Positions 42,631 through 54,890 are shown, numbered from the stretch's first letter. The stretch: 64,000 nt of DNA from Oegoconia quadripuncta (GCA_949316235.1 OX438744.1:31120778-31184777); one strand, 5' to 3'. The notes: generated by a model from the sequence alone, not told the origin. Numbers and translations are program-made.

Positions 42631-43436
42631 ATTACCCTCCTTTTGCCTTCGCCTTAGAAGGGTAAAAATCATAAACCCTTCCTTTGCTACGCCGCCGTAG
42701 TCGCGAGAAGCAGTGATTTAGATTGATATCCATCAATCTTCAATAAATTCAACAATTTAAATTTTTCCTCTTGACATTCTCGAAGCACCCTCGAATAAAT
42801 CAATGCTGACATCAGCCTAGTAAATCTCGTCACAACCGGAGCGCCATACAGGCGGCACTGCAGCCTTGACCTCCCTCTCTCCCCCTTTTACCCCCTCTAA
42901 GCTTAAGGATGACCTAAGATCCCCATGACGAGATCTCGTGACCCTCGGCCTGGTTGTTCCGTGTGATTAAACCATTAATCTGATGTAGATTCAGAAATGT
43001 AATGTTTTTTGAAACTATTTTTCAAATTATTTCATAAATACTTATAAAATTACATAATATATCAATGTGGTTACTATATCATTACTTGTAACATGTTTTG
43101 ATGGTACATTCAGGTATAAAATTTAAGTCATAGTCCAAGGTCAAACGATAAATTTTGTTTCGAACACCATCGAATTTTCAAGGAAAAATACCATTAATTT
43201 TTATGCAGCAGATCGTAGTACACAAGACTGATACTCGATGCTTGCCTAAATACAAGGATTTACGGAAATAATTTAATAGTTTGAAATTTTTTGATCATTC
43301 TTCTATAAAGTTTGAAGGCAAAGGAATTTGAGCCCAAACATAGTCTTTTATACGCGTAGTATTCTTCAGTAAAGTGACAAAATTCTTTACGGAAGATGTG
43401 GTTTAATTATTACGAATTACTTACCAGAAAGTCTAA
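42631..43436. other. unassigned interval
   Basis: CGAAGCACCCTCGAATAAAT near 42779 is shared inverted with 39450. No gene is supported. Confidence 0.35.
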
Positions 43437-43768
43437 ACCGCCTCCGTGGCTCAATGTAAACAACATTGGGTTTACGATTCGGAGGTCGCGGGTTCGATCC
43501 CCAGCGGGGTACATGTTTAAGTACTCGGTTTGGTTGGTGGTAGGGCATTTTAAATATCCGCCCGGCTAGCTACCACCATCTTATCTAAATCTGCCGCCAA
43601 GCAGCAATATTAATAGCATTGTTGTGTTCCGGTTGTCAGAGATAAGATAGCCAGTCCTCCAAATGTGTTGGGGTTTCCGGGTCAGTACTTTTCCACCATC
43701 GACCTCATCTTCACTTAACATCAGGTGTGATTGAGGTCAGGTACCGGCCCGTTGTGTTTAAAAAAAAA
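43437..43768 (+). repeat. SINE family A, full-length
   Basis: Boxes A and B are intact. The body is complete and the tail A-rich. Confidence 0.96.
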
Positions 43769-45095
43769 CAAAGAAAAACTAGACATACGGACAATTGAAA
43801 CCTTAAAAATGATGTCGCGCTTTTTTTGAACCCATCCACACATTTTTGCAATTTGTGTTTGTAATATTTAGCGCACACATTAAGTAGGTAGGTATATGAT
43901 GAACTGAAAGAACGACCTCCGGATACCCAACAGAATGCTTACAATTTATTAAATTTCCATTTCATGAAATTCCTACACGAGAAATGAGAACATCTAAAAT
44001 AATACAAAGATCCGTTATCATTATATTATTCCTCAATTATGTGGTCAGAACCGCGGGTGAAATTACCTTCAGACTAATTGTTATTGCTATTATTTTTAGC
44101 CAGGCGTTCAATTGTCGCATTTCAAGAAACATGTAGACTAAGGTTATTATTATTTATTTTTAACAACGTTGAATAGTATAAAGATTCACAATTTAGTGTT
44201 ATTTATTAAGTCTTACTATTATAAGATTATCTGTATAAATTCCTCTTGAACGTAACACATACATTAAACCAATTTTGAATAGGTTCACGAAGATATCTAT
44301 GTTTGCTGTACTCAACAGCATTAACGGTCTTCTCATAAATATGTACAGTCAATCTTCATTCAAATGTTTGTTTAACATTCGTTTCAATTATAATGTATTA
44401 CAGGAAATAACCCTATAAATAATTTTAATACATTTTGACATGTATAACGAAAATACGCCGGCATCGCTCATACATGTCTGCAATATAATTGCTGCACGTT
44501 TGTTTCTCTTGGCTGTAACTTCCAACATCTTGGCCACTCTTCAATGACGCACTCTATTACTACTGACCAAACAATCCTGATCCCTACAAAGACACCTGTC
44601 GCACCTCAATGCCCCTCCGTTCTCCACACTGTGGCGGAGAGCGGGAGAGTGACTTACACTGGTTTATCGTAACAGCGATACATTGAGCGTTTTTAATACA
44701 AGACAAACTGGATTCTAATAAAATCGGGAATGTTTTCCTTGTGTTTTATGTGTTTCGAATTAAGGTTGATTGTTTTTGAAATGTTTATTGTCGATCAGAT
44801 GTGGAAGAAGCAATGTAACCAACGGAATTTTAAATCGGCGACTGACAAATCTCCCATATAGGAACATCAGGGGGACGTCCATCACAACAAGGAATTTAGG
44901 CCAGTAAACAATCATCCATCGTCCATCATCATCATACCATAGGATAGGATAACTGCTAAACATATAGGTCTAACTCCAATCCATCCATCCAAATGTGAAT
45001 GCCTCTTTGTCCGACTTTCACTCCAAAATTGCAAATTCGATCGTATTGAAATTTGGCATAAGAGTAGACTGGGACCTGGAAAGGACATAATTTTT
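43769..45095. other. unassigned interval, little repeat content
   Basis: This is the longest stretch with no repeat shared inside the window. A mildly GC-richer part is at 44560-44660 (CACCTCAATGCCCCTCCGTT). No frame or splice pair was convincing. It is a candidate for single-copy host DNA. Confidence 0.4.
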
Positions 45096-45290
45096 TTTTT
45101 AACGATTAACTGGATCCGCGTTTGACAACAATCTCAACTGATGGACAGTGCCTGTGTCGACGATGAAGCACGTGATCTCCGTAGCTACCGATTCACCCGG
45201 CTTATGAAGATTCCAAGGTTGTAGGAATCAGGAAATACTGACAAGACAGTTCCAATGGCTGTTCGCATTATGACGAACCGCTTAGGAAAT
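45096..45290 (-). pseudogene. retrotransposon ORF2 C-terminal fragment
   Basis: It is related to 14978-15270 and 20222-20430 (ATTAACTGGATCCGCGTTTG start, CTGTTCGCATTATGACGAAC end), in minus orientation. The frame is decayed. Confidence 0.65.
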
Positions 45291-45581
45291 TTTATATTTT
45301 TAACCGAATTCCAAAAAGGATGAGGTCGTGTCTGTCCGCAAATATATTCGACTCGGGCGAAGCTTAAAACTTGGGTCTTAATCTATCATATCTATCTATC
45401 TATCATAATGAGCGCATGATGGTCTTCCATTATCTACTTTTCAATGATTGCTAACTATTGTGACAATACTAATATTACTGGTTATAGAAGTACACGTGTT
45501 TAGTTAAACAGTGTCTTAAATACTGCTTTCGTGTATAATTTAAACTTTAAACATCGCTTAAATGCATTTTTCAAAGGTTAG

Positions 45582-45714
45582 TTTTTTTTTTTTAATGCAC
45601 GACGGGTTTGTACTTGACCTCAATCACACCTGATGTTAAGTGAAGATGAGGTCGAAGGCGGAAGCGTACTGACCCGGAAACACCAACACATTTGGGGGAC
45701 TGGCTATCTTATCT
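45582..45714 (-). repeat. SINE family A, 3' half
   Basis: The T run is at the left. It breaks at GGCTATCTTATCT. Confidence 0.9.
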
Positions 45715-46532
45715 AAAAAATTAGTAAGGTTGTAAATCTCATAGATTTTATTTAATCCAAATATTTCATTATCTCACTTTCAGAACTGGAAACTGTAGGT
45801 AGTTTGGTTGTTATAAATATCAAGTTTTTATTTTAAACACTAGACCTACTAGGAAATTAATAATCAACTAAACTTTTTAGTTAATGACGCAAAAATAACG
45901 ATTTATATAATTGTTAAGATTGTATCTTTACAAATTCCAGTTCGAACGAACATTGGTACAATAAATATCTATTAATTTGATAATAATCTCTTTGGCGCCT
46001 TATTATCACTAAGATATAGGTAGGTATATTGTTGATAAAATCAATACATGATTGACAAATAGAACAGCTCATTCATAGCATTACATAACTATTAGTTCTT
46101 CTAAATCATAAGAGATGGCGCCACAAGTCATGAATATTTGCAAACTTGCTTTAATATGTAAAATACCCAAGTTTAAAATTAATTTCTATGATTATAATTT
46201 AAATATCAATAGCATTATTCCATTTATATCGAAATTGTAGTGCTTTCCTTATTCAAAGTTGGTTTTAAAATAATAATAACGTAAAGTCCTAAATCGCGCT
46301 ATAGGTGTTTTCCATTTATTTTATACAAATGTTTATTCAATATCATTACCATCGGGTGGTCTTCTTCTACACAGTAAGCCAGCCTTTCGGAGAGCTGGTT
46401 AATTTCTCCGACGCTTATGTTGTCTGTTAAACACTCCTCTCTTTCTGTTTGTGTTCGTAAAACCACCCAAAAATAAAAAAAAAATCTGGCACTTGACCGT
46501 ATAGAGGTTTCTCAACACCACTGCTGTAGAAA
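45715..46532. other. unassigned AT-rich interval
   Basis: No gene or shared repeat was recognised. Confidence 0.35.
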
Positions 46533-47024
46533 ATATGACCACTTTTTGTGTGTGTTAATCCCCGACGAAAAAATTATGACCACTTTTTGTGTTTGTTAAC
46601 CCCCGACGAAAAAATTGTGACCACTTTTTGTGTTTGTTAACCCCCGACGAAAAAATTATGACCACTTTTTGTGTTTGTTAACCCCCGACGAAAAAATTAT
46701 GAACACTTTTTGTGTTTGTAAACCCCCGACGAAAAAATTGTGACCACTTTTTGTGTTTGTTAACCCCCGACGAAAAAATTATGACCACTTTTTGTGTTTG
46801 TTAACCCCCGACGAAAAAATTGTGACCACTTTTTGTGTTTGTTAACCCCCGACGAAAAAATTGTGACCACTTTTTGTGTTTGTTACCCCCGACGAAAAAA
46901 TTATGATCACTTTTTGTGTTTGTTAACCCCCGACGAAAAAATTGTGACCACTTTTTATGTTTGTTAACCCCCGACGAAAAAATTATTACCACTTTTTGTG
47001 TTTTTTAACCCCCGACGAAAAAAC
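46533..47024. repeat. 41-bp minisatellite, about 12 units
   Basis: The unit is ATGACCACTTTTTGTGTTTG followed by TTAACCCCCGACGAAAAAATT, with start positions 46535, 46576 and 46617 confirming the 41-bp period. Variants include TGATCA, TGAACA and a two-base deletion. The last unit runs straight into repeat R (CGACGAAAAAACGACGGATG), so the array arose from that element's end. The minus-strand frame it encodes is an artefact. Confidence 0.97.
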
Positions 47025-47285
47025 GACGGATGCTATGTGTTTTAACTTTGACGGCGTTGTGGGTGTGTCCAGTGTTTGTTCGGATGTATCTCAGTAATGC
47101 GTGGTCTGATTTGAGTGCGGTTTTCTTTATTATAAAGGACGAAGGGACAAATTCTTAGCCATTGATTTTGAAGATAGCACAATATTTTAGTGTATTTCGA
47201 TGATATCATAATCTTTGGAGGATTTTTTTAATAGTTAAGATGTTTGATGGAAATCGGTTAAGCTGTTGTTGTGTTGGTCAATTAT
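47025..47285 (+). repeat. interspersed repeat R, copy at the minisatellite edge
   Basis: It continues from the array with CGACGGATGCTATGTGTTTT, then ATGCGTGGTCTGATTTGAGT, in the same order as 14712-14910. Confidence 0.8.
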
Positions 47286-47652
47286 TATACAAGTGTTTCC
47301 GTGCAGTCGGGCCGTTGTTTTCAATTAGGTAGGTCAAGGTGGTAGTATAGCTTAGTCTGCCTACAGGCAGTGGCGGTACCTTCATACAAGTCCATAAGCC
47401 CGGTGAATACTCCATCAGGACCATTTAAATAGAATAGAAAGTCTTTTATTTAAACATTCGCACTTGTCAAACTGAAACGTCGTGCTTAGTTACCTACCTA
47501 TTTCACTTGCTGTATAAAAACCACTAAAATATTTACTATTTTGCCCTTATATAAGGTCTAACAAAATTAACTCGACAAACTTTGGCAATTGCACGTACAT
47601 GACAATAAAATAGCTTATAAATTTTGTTTCCGAGTAAAAAAATTAAATGTAA

Positions 47653-47919
47653 GTGCAAATGAAAATACACATTAACAGACTTACTTCATTTCGATTGTAC
47701 GTTGTTTTATCAATGAGAAAAAACAGGCAACGTTCCATTGATATGGAAGACGCCAAAGTGGGTGGCGGGTGGCGGTGCACAGGGCGCAACAAAAGCGGCG
47801 AGTGGTCGCCTTTCGGCATCTTCAAAGATACCGGTCACGGTGTAGCCCTCGGGGGATACCGCGTGTTTGTGTGTTGTGGCAAAGTACTTAGAGCGCGCGG
47901 CCATTAATGTCGAACTCAC
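47653..47919. other. unidentified GC-richer segment with frames on both strands
   Basis: The plus frame has 84 codons (contains GGGWRCTGRNKSGEWSPFG) and the minus frame 69. The core 47740-47910 is GC-rich within AT-rich DNA. ACTGCCTACAGG-like words on both sides (47366, 47953) suggest a repeat boundary. No family was recognised. Confidence 0.25.
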
Positions 47920-48559
47920 AAATTGCCCTATTTGGAAACCCTAGGCACGCTACTGCCTACAGGGCAGCTTGAAAACATTAAACATCCAGGCGGTCAATAA
48001 TCTGATAGGACTCTAACAATCTGCTTGGACCCGCGTAGTAGTTTAAAGCACATATCTACTTCTAGTTAGAGGAGGCTTTTGCCGTTTTAATTATTGATGT
48101 ATACATGTAAGGTAGGGGTGAATTTATTTTATTCGCATACCCCACGTTTCTTCAAATGTCTTCCAAAATATTGTGGTTTGTCTTGAACGGTATTATAAAC
48201 AGAAAAAGATGTAGATTATGTTACCACCAAAGTGAAGACGCGAAAGTGGTCTAATTGTAGCATTTCGACACTCTTCGACAACTCTTAATAATAACCATCG
48301 TCATTTAAAACGACAAACACGTCGTTTTTATTATTAGGAACGTATATGTACGTTCTTTGCTTTATAATATCCTTACTTGAATATGTGCCTTTTCAATACA
48401 AGGTTAGGTTTACAAAAGATTAAGCTTTGTAGTGGTCATAGTTCCTGTAAGAGCGAAAAAATCCGCTATATACATTACGATTCGTTTAATTATCAATTAA
48501 ATTACTACGATATGTCTGTTGTGTTATATGTCTGCCTAATCTGGTTAACCAATATCTAA

Positions 48560-48665
48560 TCTTCCAATCCAATTAGTATGATAAATGTTGAATGTTTGTC
48601 GCTCAATAATGGCAAAACGACTAAACCGATTCAGTTGAAATTTCGCACTCAGATAGAATATCTGT
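48560..48665 (-). repeat. Lep1/Helitron-like repeat, fragment
   Basis: GCTCAATAATGGCAAAACGA then CTAAACCGATTCAG matches the middle of the family. Confidence 0.55.
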
Positions 48666-48677
48666 TTATGTTAGCCG

Positions 48678-49047
48678 ACTTCACAAAGTTAGTAAATCCT
48701 TCAAAGGGCAATGTATACGCTTTTATAATACGGTTCCAGTAGATATTCAAATATTTGCCTTTAAATAAATTTAAAGCAATCATAAAACAGAAATTATTAG
48801 CAAAAGGCTATTATAAAATCACTGACTATTTGAATGATATGCAAGCATGGACATAGCTGTCTTATTATTCATTTAATTATCAAATCACAACTTGTAACCC
48901 ATATCTGTTTAAAAGAGCAACCTTTCTTGCTCGTTCTTCTCTGGGGAGTCAGGCGTTGTGAATCAGCCGTAAATTTAAATAGTGACGTTTTCAAGTGATA
49001 ATTTTATCCTATGAAATAAAATATTTTGATTTGATTTGATTTGAAAA
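48678..49047 (+). pseudogene. LINE ORF2 C-terminus and complete 3' UTR, family alpha
   Basis: The plus strand encodes FYNTVPVDIQ, then after a shift NKFKAIIKQKLLAKGYYKIT, DYLNDMQAWT and a stop near 48857. The 3' UTR ends in AATAAA-like sequence and three TTGAT units. It gives the family's natural stop and terminus. Confidence 0.85.
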
Positions 49048-49347
49048 GGGTCTGGAAGCTCCCTACGGATAATAAAGATTACACCGATATAAAGTAATTC
49101 CACGCAGCTTGTAAATTTTGTGTAAAAAAATATGTGTGTATGACTAAGGATATTTATTTATTTATATTTGAACTATCCGAATCACCACAGAGGCTCTTTA
49201 CGTTGGGTACCTATGAAAGCCAGCGCTGTGGCAATTGCTGCAGCGTATGCTGAGATGGAAATTATTTGTGACATTTCAAAATCTCCATACCGCATCCATT
49301 TCTTATTTCAGGAAGTCGATCGAAATGTGTAAATAATCGGACTAAAA

Positions 49348-49436
49348 GGCTCAGTAGTCCGATGATCTATAATCATCTGCATCATCAGACTACTGAGCCG
49401 AAAAAGTCTCAGTAGTTCGATCATCGGACTACTAAT
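49348..49436. repeat. compound hairpin of three related arms
   Basis: GGCTCAGTAGTCCGATGAT (49348) pairs with the complement at 49381-49399 with one mismatch. A third related arm (GATCATCGGACTACT) follows at ~49419. It can fold in two alternative ways. Confidence 0.8.
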
Positions 49437-49807
49437 ACTAGAGGGATTTCTGTATGTGTTGTAATTTTCTTCTTATTATTAATATTGTTACTATTGTTTC
49501 TGTCACATAAAAATATGACTATGTATATATCTAAATTCGTATACCTTCTTCATTGAGATGGTAACCCTATATAGGGTGGATTGGAATTGTTTCCTGTCCG
49601 CCCACCCCCGCCTCATAGCCGGCCTTGCGATAAACAAATACACGTAATTCGTTAAACCCAAGGCCACCAGCTTTATGAGTTGGAAGACTTGAAATGCCTA
49701 TGTAGACCTTGGACGGGCAGTCTAATATCTACTGAGATATTATCAGTACTCGCAATTACATACAATGTAGGTAATGTCTAAATAATGTACATCAATTCTG
49801 TATAAAT

Positions 49808-50335
49808 AAACTTGCTTTCCGCCCGCGGCTTCCACCGCGTGGAATAACTTGATTGCGGAAATTTGTTTATCCCGCGGAAACCGCCTCCGTGGCTCAATGT
49901 AAACAACATCCGGTCGCGGGTTCGATCCCTAGCGGGGTTGGTTGGTGGTAGGGCATTTTAAATGTCCGCCTGGCTGGCTACCACCATCTTATCTAAATCT
50001 GCCGCCAAGCAGCAATGTTAATAGCCTTGTTGTGTTCCGGTTGTCAGAGATAAGATAGCCAGTCCCCCAAATGTGTAGGGGTTTCCGGGTCAGTACGCTT
50101 CCACCTTCGACCTCATCTTCACTTAACATCAGGTGTGATTGAGGTCAAGTACAAACCCGTCGTGCCTAAAAAAAATCACAGTTTGTCGTGACAACAAATA
50201 TCCTATGTTGTAAACCAGGCTATGTCGTACTTATACCCCAAATTTCATCCAAATCCGTTAATCCGTTTCGTCGTGATTGAGCTACAAACAAACAAACATG
50301 TAAACTTTTACATTTATAATATTAGTTAGATTAGA
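49808..50335 (+). repeat. Lep1/Helitron-like repeat, copy 6, split by a SINE
   Basis: It starts CTTTCCGCCCGCGGCTTCCA, is interrupted at 49879-50175, then continues to ATTTATAATATTAGTTAGAT. Confidence 0.75.
49879..50175 (+). repeat. SINE family A with a deletion between boxes A and B
   Basis: Box A and box B remain, but about 16 bases between AACAACAT and GGTCGCGGG are missing, as is a short piece after box B. The tail is A-rich. It lies inside a Lep1-like repeat. Confidence 0.93.
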
Positions 50336-50483
50336 TTAATGTACAGTCTGAAACGGATAGAACTAAATAAAAAATTATCCATAAACGTTCAGGATTTCCT
50401 CAGAAAACTTAATTTGTGTTATGCAGGCCTGTAAAGGTTTATCCGTTTCTGACTGTACCAACCGAATCGATACCATTATTAGC

Positions 50484-50935
50484 TTGGACAATTTCAAAAA
50501 TGCTTTATTTCGTAGGTACACATGGTTGTTTTTCTCAAGGGCAAATTGCCTTGTGAACAAACTTTTTAGTAAGATTATTGTCTGATTTTACATTTTTTAA
50601 GCTGCTGCTTGATCACAAGGCAATTTTTCCTTGAGAAGAACAAGCAAGAAACTCGAAGTGTTGCTCTTTTAAAAATAGATTTTTCAATACAAAAAGTCAC
50701 AATAATATTGTTTCATTATTAATTATGAAATAGCCTAGCATCTAAATAGTCTGATATTTTAAACGTAATATGCTTTCTTAATAAGTTTTTGTTTTATAGT
50801 AACGTTAAATTTATTGAAATGAATTATTTTTTATATCAACGATAACCTTGTTCAGAAATAACGCGATACGAGTTAATAACTTTGCGCAGGACTTATGTGA
50901 CCTGCAAATTTATCTTTATTTCTTATAATTTTTAT
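50484..50935 (-). repeat. LINE 3' end, family alpha, longest copy
   Basis: It is in minus orientation from TTTCGTAGGTACACATGG to GACCTGCAAATTTATCTTTA. It contains a ~70-bp internal repeat of the TTCTCAAG...GCAA region. The intact AGTCTGATATTTTA junction here was used to define the 16.2-kb insertion. Confidence 0.85.
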
Positions 50936-51360
50936 ATAAAAAAAAAAACAAACAATCAATTTAAATATCAACAACATAGAACAAATGTAAAAAATTGGAA
51001 ACGCGAGGCAAGTTTTATTTCTTATATTGACATCATACTTATCACTATTTTTCTTAAATGACGCAATATTTCTTTTGATATGAATTAAATTTTCTAGAAT
51101 GTACTGCGACGAATTTGTTCAAAGTCCTTCGTCTCTGAATTCCTCGAAACCACGAACTTCATAATATATTGTCTATAATTTTCCTTTACTGTTGCGTCAT
51201 TTACACTTCCTAGAATTTTTCCATATTTTACCAATCAACAGCTTAATAACTTTCCTTCTTTTATCTTCTGTGCTATTTACAACACCAAACGTACATAGAC
51301 TAAATGTGAATAATAAATAAATCTAACTAATATTATAAATGCGAATAATCAGTAAGTATA
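50936..51360. other. unassigned AT-rich interval
   Basis: No gene or shared repeat was recognised. Confidence 0.35.
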
Positions 51361-51592
51361 TTTGCACATACACACAGCGCCATCTAGGTCCATGTTATGG
51401 ATACCAGATGGTTGATAAACTACACAAATACGTTCATTTTTTTAAACAAATACATATGTAATTGAAAAACAACCATAACTCAGGAACACGCCATGTCTGT
51501 ATGCAAAACATATGCTCCTAGCGGGATTCGCACCCGCGACCTTTTGATAAAGCAGTCAGAGTTTCTAACCACCACACCAAAGCGGTCGTCCT
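51361..51592 (-). repeat. SINE family B
   Basis: Box B is mutated (GGGTGCGAATCC on the minus strand). Head present at 51570-51592. Confidence 0.88.
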
Positions 51593-51898
51593 ATGTATAT
51601 CTAAATACACTCGCGAGCGCGCAAAAATTTTATAAACAGATTTAAACCCATGCGACACATGATAGTGTGTGGTCTTCTTCAGTATAGTCCATAAACATCG
51701 AACATAAATAGAAGCATGGACATCCAAGACCTCATTGACGTATACTGAATAATGATTTATGATTTGTCAAAGTGTGCGTGAACGATCAAAATTGCACAAA
51801 ATACAGCGAGAGTTGTACCACGCGTGACGACTTGGGACGACTTGTGACGACCATTCGAGTTAGGATGGCGTAGTGTTCATTTTCTCTTTCTTACTTGT

Positions 51899-52012
51899 TT
51901 TTTTTATACATAACGAATTAGCACTTGACTTCAACCACACCTGATGTTAAGTGAAGATGAGGCCGAAGGTGGTAGCGTACTGACCCGGAAGCCCCATCTT
52001 ATTTGTGACACA
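51899..52012 (-). repeat. SINE family A, 3' part
   Basis: T run at the left, body to CCCCATCTTATTTG. Confidence 0.85.
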
Positions 52013-52214
52013 GCCTTAAAATATTTTCTGACACATTCATTGGACATCCAGCTAGTTTATGCGGTATCGTTATATGAGATACAATGCCCATCATCGAGCA
52101 CACAGTATCCTCCTTTTTACCCAATCGCAACTCCTCTAGTACCTAATTCACTGGAGTCGGGGTCGCGTTATTTAAAAAAATACTAAAGCTATCGCTCAAG
52201 TTCTCAGTATCTCA

Positions 52215-52430
52215 ACTTCTCGCCGAAAATTAAATTTCCATCCACATCACCTGGACGAGTGGAAGTCTACCACTGTACGTTTCTCAAGAAACTTCTTACC
52301 ACGTACGACCACCCTGTGGAACGGACTTAAGGCAGCGGTATTCCCGAACGAGTACGACATTGGAACCTTCAAGAAACGAGCCTACACCTTTCTCAAGGAT
52401 AGTGAAGGTCAAGGTAGGATCCTTATAATA
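52215..52430 (+). pseudogene. non-LTR retrotransposon RT C-terminus
   Basis: The plus strand reads FHPHHLDEWKSTTVRFSRNF, then LPRTTTLWNGLKAAVFPNEY, then DIGTFKKRAYTFLK. R...F.PRT..LWN.L...VFP..YD...FK.R...HL is the standard C-terminal block of Jockey/R1-like insect RTs. It is open over ~70 codons but lacks the catalytic domain. Confidence 0.85.
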
Positions 52431-52899
52431 GTACATTTGAACTTTTTGTTTTTTTTCCCATCCCGTGTAACTCCTCTAACCTCCAGTAGCGTTGCCTGGA
52501 ATACATCTCTTTACATACAACCTCTGTACATATTTTCTGACCGCAATTTGTTTGTATGTCTTGTGCAATAAAAATATATTTGCGCTTCAAAGAAGTGAGT
52601 CGGTTTACTTGCTCGCAAGTGTACAAGAAAATTTAATTCCAAACACCCACAACTCGCCATTCATTATTCAGTGAAAGGATTCACCTTTCGTATAGTATAT
52701 TAATAAGGACCGAATAATAGCGCACTAAGTGCTTGTAGTACACAGGGTGTGCTGTAAATGTTCCCACGGTGCTGGGCCTCTTCAAGTGAACTTGATGTCA
52801 GCAGTGATGAATGGTGTGGAGAGTAATTTATAGTAGTGTTATTAAGGGGACACATCACGAAATAACAGTTGACGATGCTGCCAGGGTGAAATTTAATTC

Positions 52900-53005
52900 C
52901 TGTAATTCCTGTTTACTGGCGACTCCATTCCTGTTTACGAATAACTTTCCCTAAGGAACCTATCCGAATAAAAAAAAATCGGATACCCATACAAAGTATA
53001 AACCA
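52900..53005. repeat. interspersed repeat H
   Basis: CTGGCGACTCCATTCCTG and ATAACTTTCCCTAAGGAACC match the 19.9-20.1 kb blocks. Confidence 0.55.
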
Positions 53006-53032
53006 TTCTGAAATCAGGTAATGGTCCCACAA

Positions 53033-53170
53033 TTTTAAGAAAGCTGGTGCCTACTTTGCTCAGCAGCTGAGCTTATGCATTCAGCGGGGCAATAGCGCTA
53101 GCGTACTATGTGCTATGCCTCACGGAAGCGAGTTGGACAGCGTGTTTTTTCTGTAAGATATATTTTCAAT
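53033..53170 (+). repeat. interspersed repeat I, second copy
   Basis: Inverted relative to 7988-8121. AGCGGGGCAATAGCGCTAGC is the shared core. Confidence 0.75.
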
Positions 53171-53224
53171 TGTGTCATGTGTCATGGAGTTTTACAAATT
53201 TGTCAGACAATGCCGCCGTGTTCA

Positions 53225-53376
53225 ATTGTTTGTTATAATGTATCCTATGACACTCTGGGGTTAAGACGAAACGAACGACAGCTTACACTTCAAAATCGGA
53301 CAAGGTTAAGCTACAGTAGGTTACATAGAAATCTAAATATTTACATACTTATACATACACTCGAAAAAACGTTACC
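53225..53376 (+). repeat. diverged copy of repeat E
   Basis: TATAATGTATCCTATGACAC, CAAAATCGGACAAGGTTAAG and the ACATACACTCGAAAAAACGT end match 54580-54727. Confidence 0.55.
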
Positions 53377-54032
53377 CTCCTACGGTGAAAACGGCAGCGA
53401 ACAGCAAGAGAGGAATGCGTACCCTTTACCGTACTCCTAAATTGTGGACCCAACACACAATTAGAGCTTGTAAATGCGCAAGCGGTTCACTCGAGATTCT
53501 CTGCATCTCGTTATCGTGATGCCAACGCTATCATTATCAATACTTTCTCAATACTTGAAGCGATAAGCAGCTTAGAACCTAGAATCTTTTGTTTTATCTT
53601 TATCTCTGACCCAGAAGGCCTACTTTAAAAGAACGATAAAAAAAAATGCTTTTACGACGTCTTTTTACGGACAGTCCACCAATTTAACTTGTATAAAGTG
53701 TCCCCTATTGCTACAGGTCACGGTTGTTACATTGGACTCGTAGCCGACTGTACAATACGTAATTTAAGCCTGTAGCAAGTCATAAAGCAAATCGTAAACT
53801 ACGGCGTAGTCACGTAGCGATCGTCCGTAGCTGTCGTAGGCAGGGCTTGTAACTAAAGGTCCTTTTATGTTTTATAGCACTAGGTTACTTTGTATTTGGT
53901 AATTGTGTAGCTGGGGCGAATAAATTTCATTTACAATAGGCACCTATTGGTATAGTAGGTAGGTTAGTATATGGCCTATGTTGTAAGTCATCACGCGAAA
54001 AATAGTGAACGTTATGATTCCTATGACACTTG
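53377..54032. other. unassigned interval
   Basis: No gene or shared repeat is supported. Confidence 0.35.
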
Positions 54033-54121
54033 GGCCCGTTATTAATAAACTGTTCTCAAGATTGAGATGACCTTAAGTTGACGATTGAGAAACTGTTGCA
54101 TATTAAAACAGTATCACACAG
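54033..54121 (+). mobile_element. truncated copy of the 133-bp MITE
   Basis: GGCCCGTTATTAATAAACTG and the following ~85 bases match the complement of 7240-7327. The other end is cut where SINE C begins. Confidence 0.75.
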
Positions 54122-54123
54122 TT

Positions 54124-54356
54124 TGACGACCGGTTGGTGTAGTGGATAGTGACCCTGTCAGCGAAACCAACGGTTGCGGGTTCGAATCCCGCGAGGGGTA
54201 AATGTTTGTGTGATGAATACGAACATTTATTCCCGAGTCATGGATGTTTATATAAATATTTATGTATGTTTATACGTTATCTAGTATCCACAGTACAAGC
54301 TTTGCTTGGTTTGGGACTAGATGATTGGTGAAAGTGTCGGAAATATTTATTTACTA
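54124..54356 (+). repeat. SINE family C (tRNA-headed), full-length
   Basis: The head GACGACCGGTTGGTGTAGTG and box B GGTTCGAATCC resemble family B, but the body (ATGAATACGAACATTTATTC ... GGACTAGATGATTGGTG) differs after the head. Families B and C thus share a head and a central ATGGATGTTT tract. Confidence 0.9.
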
Positions 54357-54524
54357 TCAAAAAAAAAATAGCATTGAGACTGTGATGCGATCTCGCAGTA
54401 TTATCTGTCCAGAGATGGTCAGGACCAAGAGGTGATTTGTGTATTGATACAATACACTGTTACAATCATGCTACGGATAAATCAGGTTGACATTGAAATA
54501 AGGAAATAAATAACTATTTAAATA

Positions 54525-54727
54525 TTTGAAAACCCAAAAAACCCGACAGCATATTTTGTATTTTGCGGGCGCCATGTTGTATTTTTTACCATAAAATGTA
54601 TCCTATGACAATCCAAGGATCATGACGAATCTAACGACACCATGCACTTCGAAATCGGTCTAGCCGTTTAGGCTACAGGAGGTAACATAGAAATCTACAT
54701 ACATACACTCTCAAAACATTACCCCAG
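54525..54727 (+). mobile_element. repeat E, longer copy
   Basis: It begins AAAAAACCCGACAGCATATT and contains GCGGGCGCCATGTTG and ATGCACTTCGAAATCGGTCT. Its right end lacks the GGCAGTCGGG terminus. Confidence 0.7.
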
Positions 54728-54739
54728 ATTCAATCAGTC

Positions 54740-54890
54740 AATCAAATAAGCTTTATTGTTTAAATAAGGAAGGTACATTTAAATATATTATAGAAACTAC
54801 AAATTAGGCGGCGTTATCGCTTACAGCGATCTCTTCCAGGCAAACCTATCATCACGCCTATCATCACCAGATTCATCACTTGAGCCACAA
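54740..54890 (-). repeat. LINE 3' end, family beta
   Basis: ATCAATCAGTCAATCAAATA (tail-like repeats) then AAGCTTTATTG and AGGCGGCGTTATCGC. Read on the minus strand it is a retroelement terminus. Confidence 0.7.

Noticed and set aside
46801..46992. 63-codon minus frame with repeated NKHKKWSQFF
   Set aside because: It is a read-through of the 41-bp minisatellite.
46533..47024. CRISPR-like array
   Set aside because: Units are contiguous 41-bp tandem copies without unique spacers, and the genome is eukaryotic.
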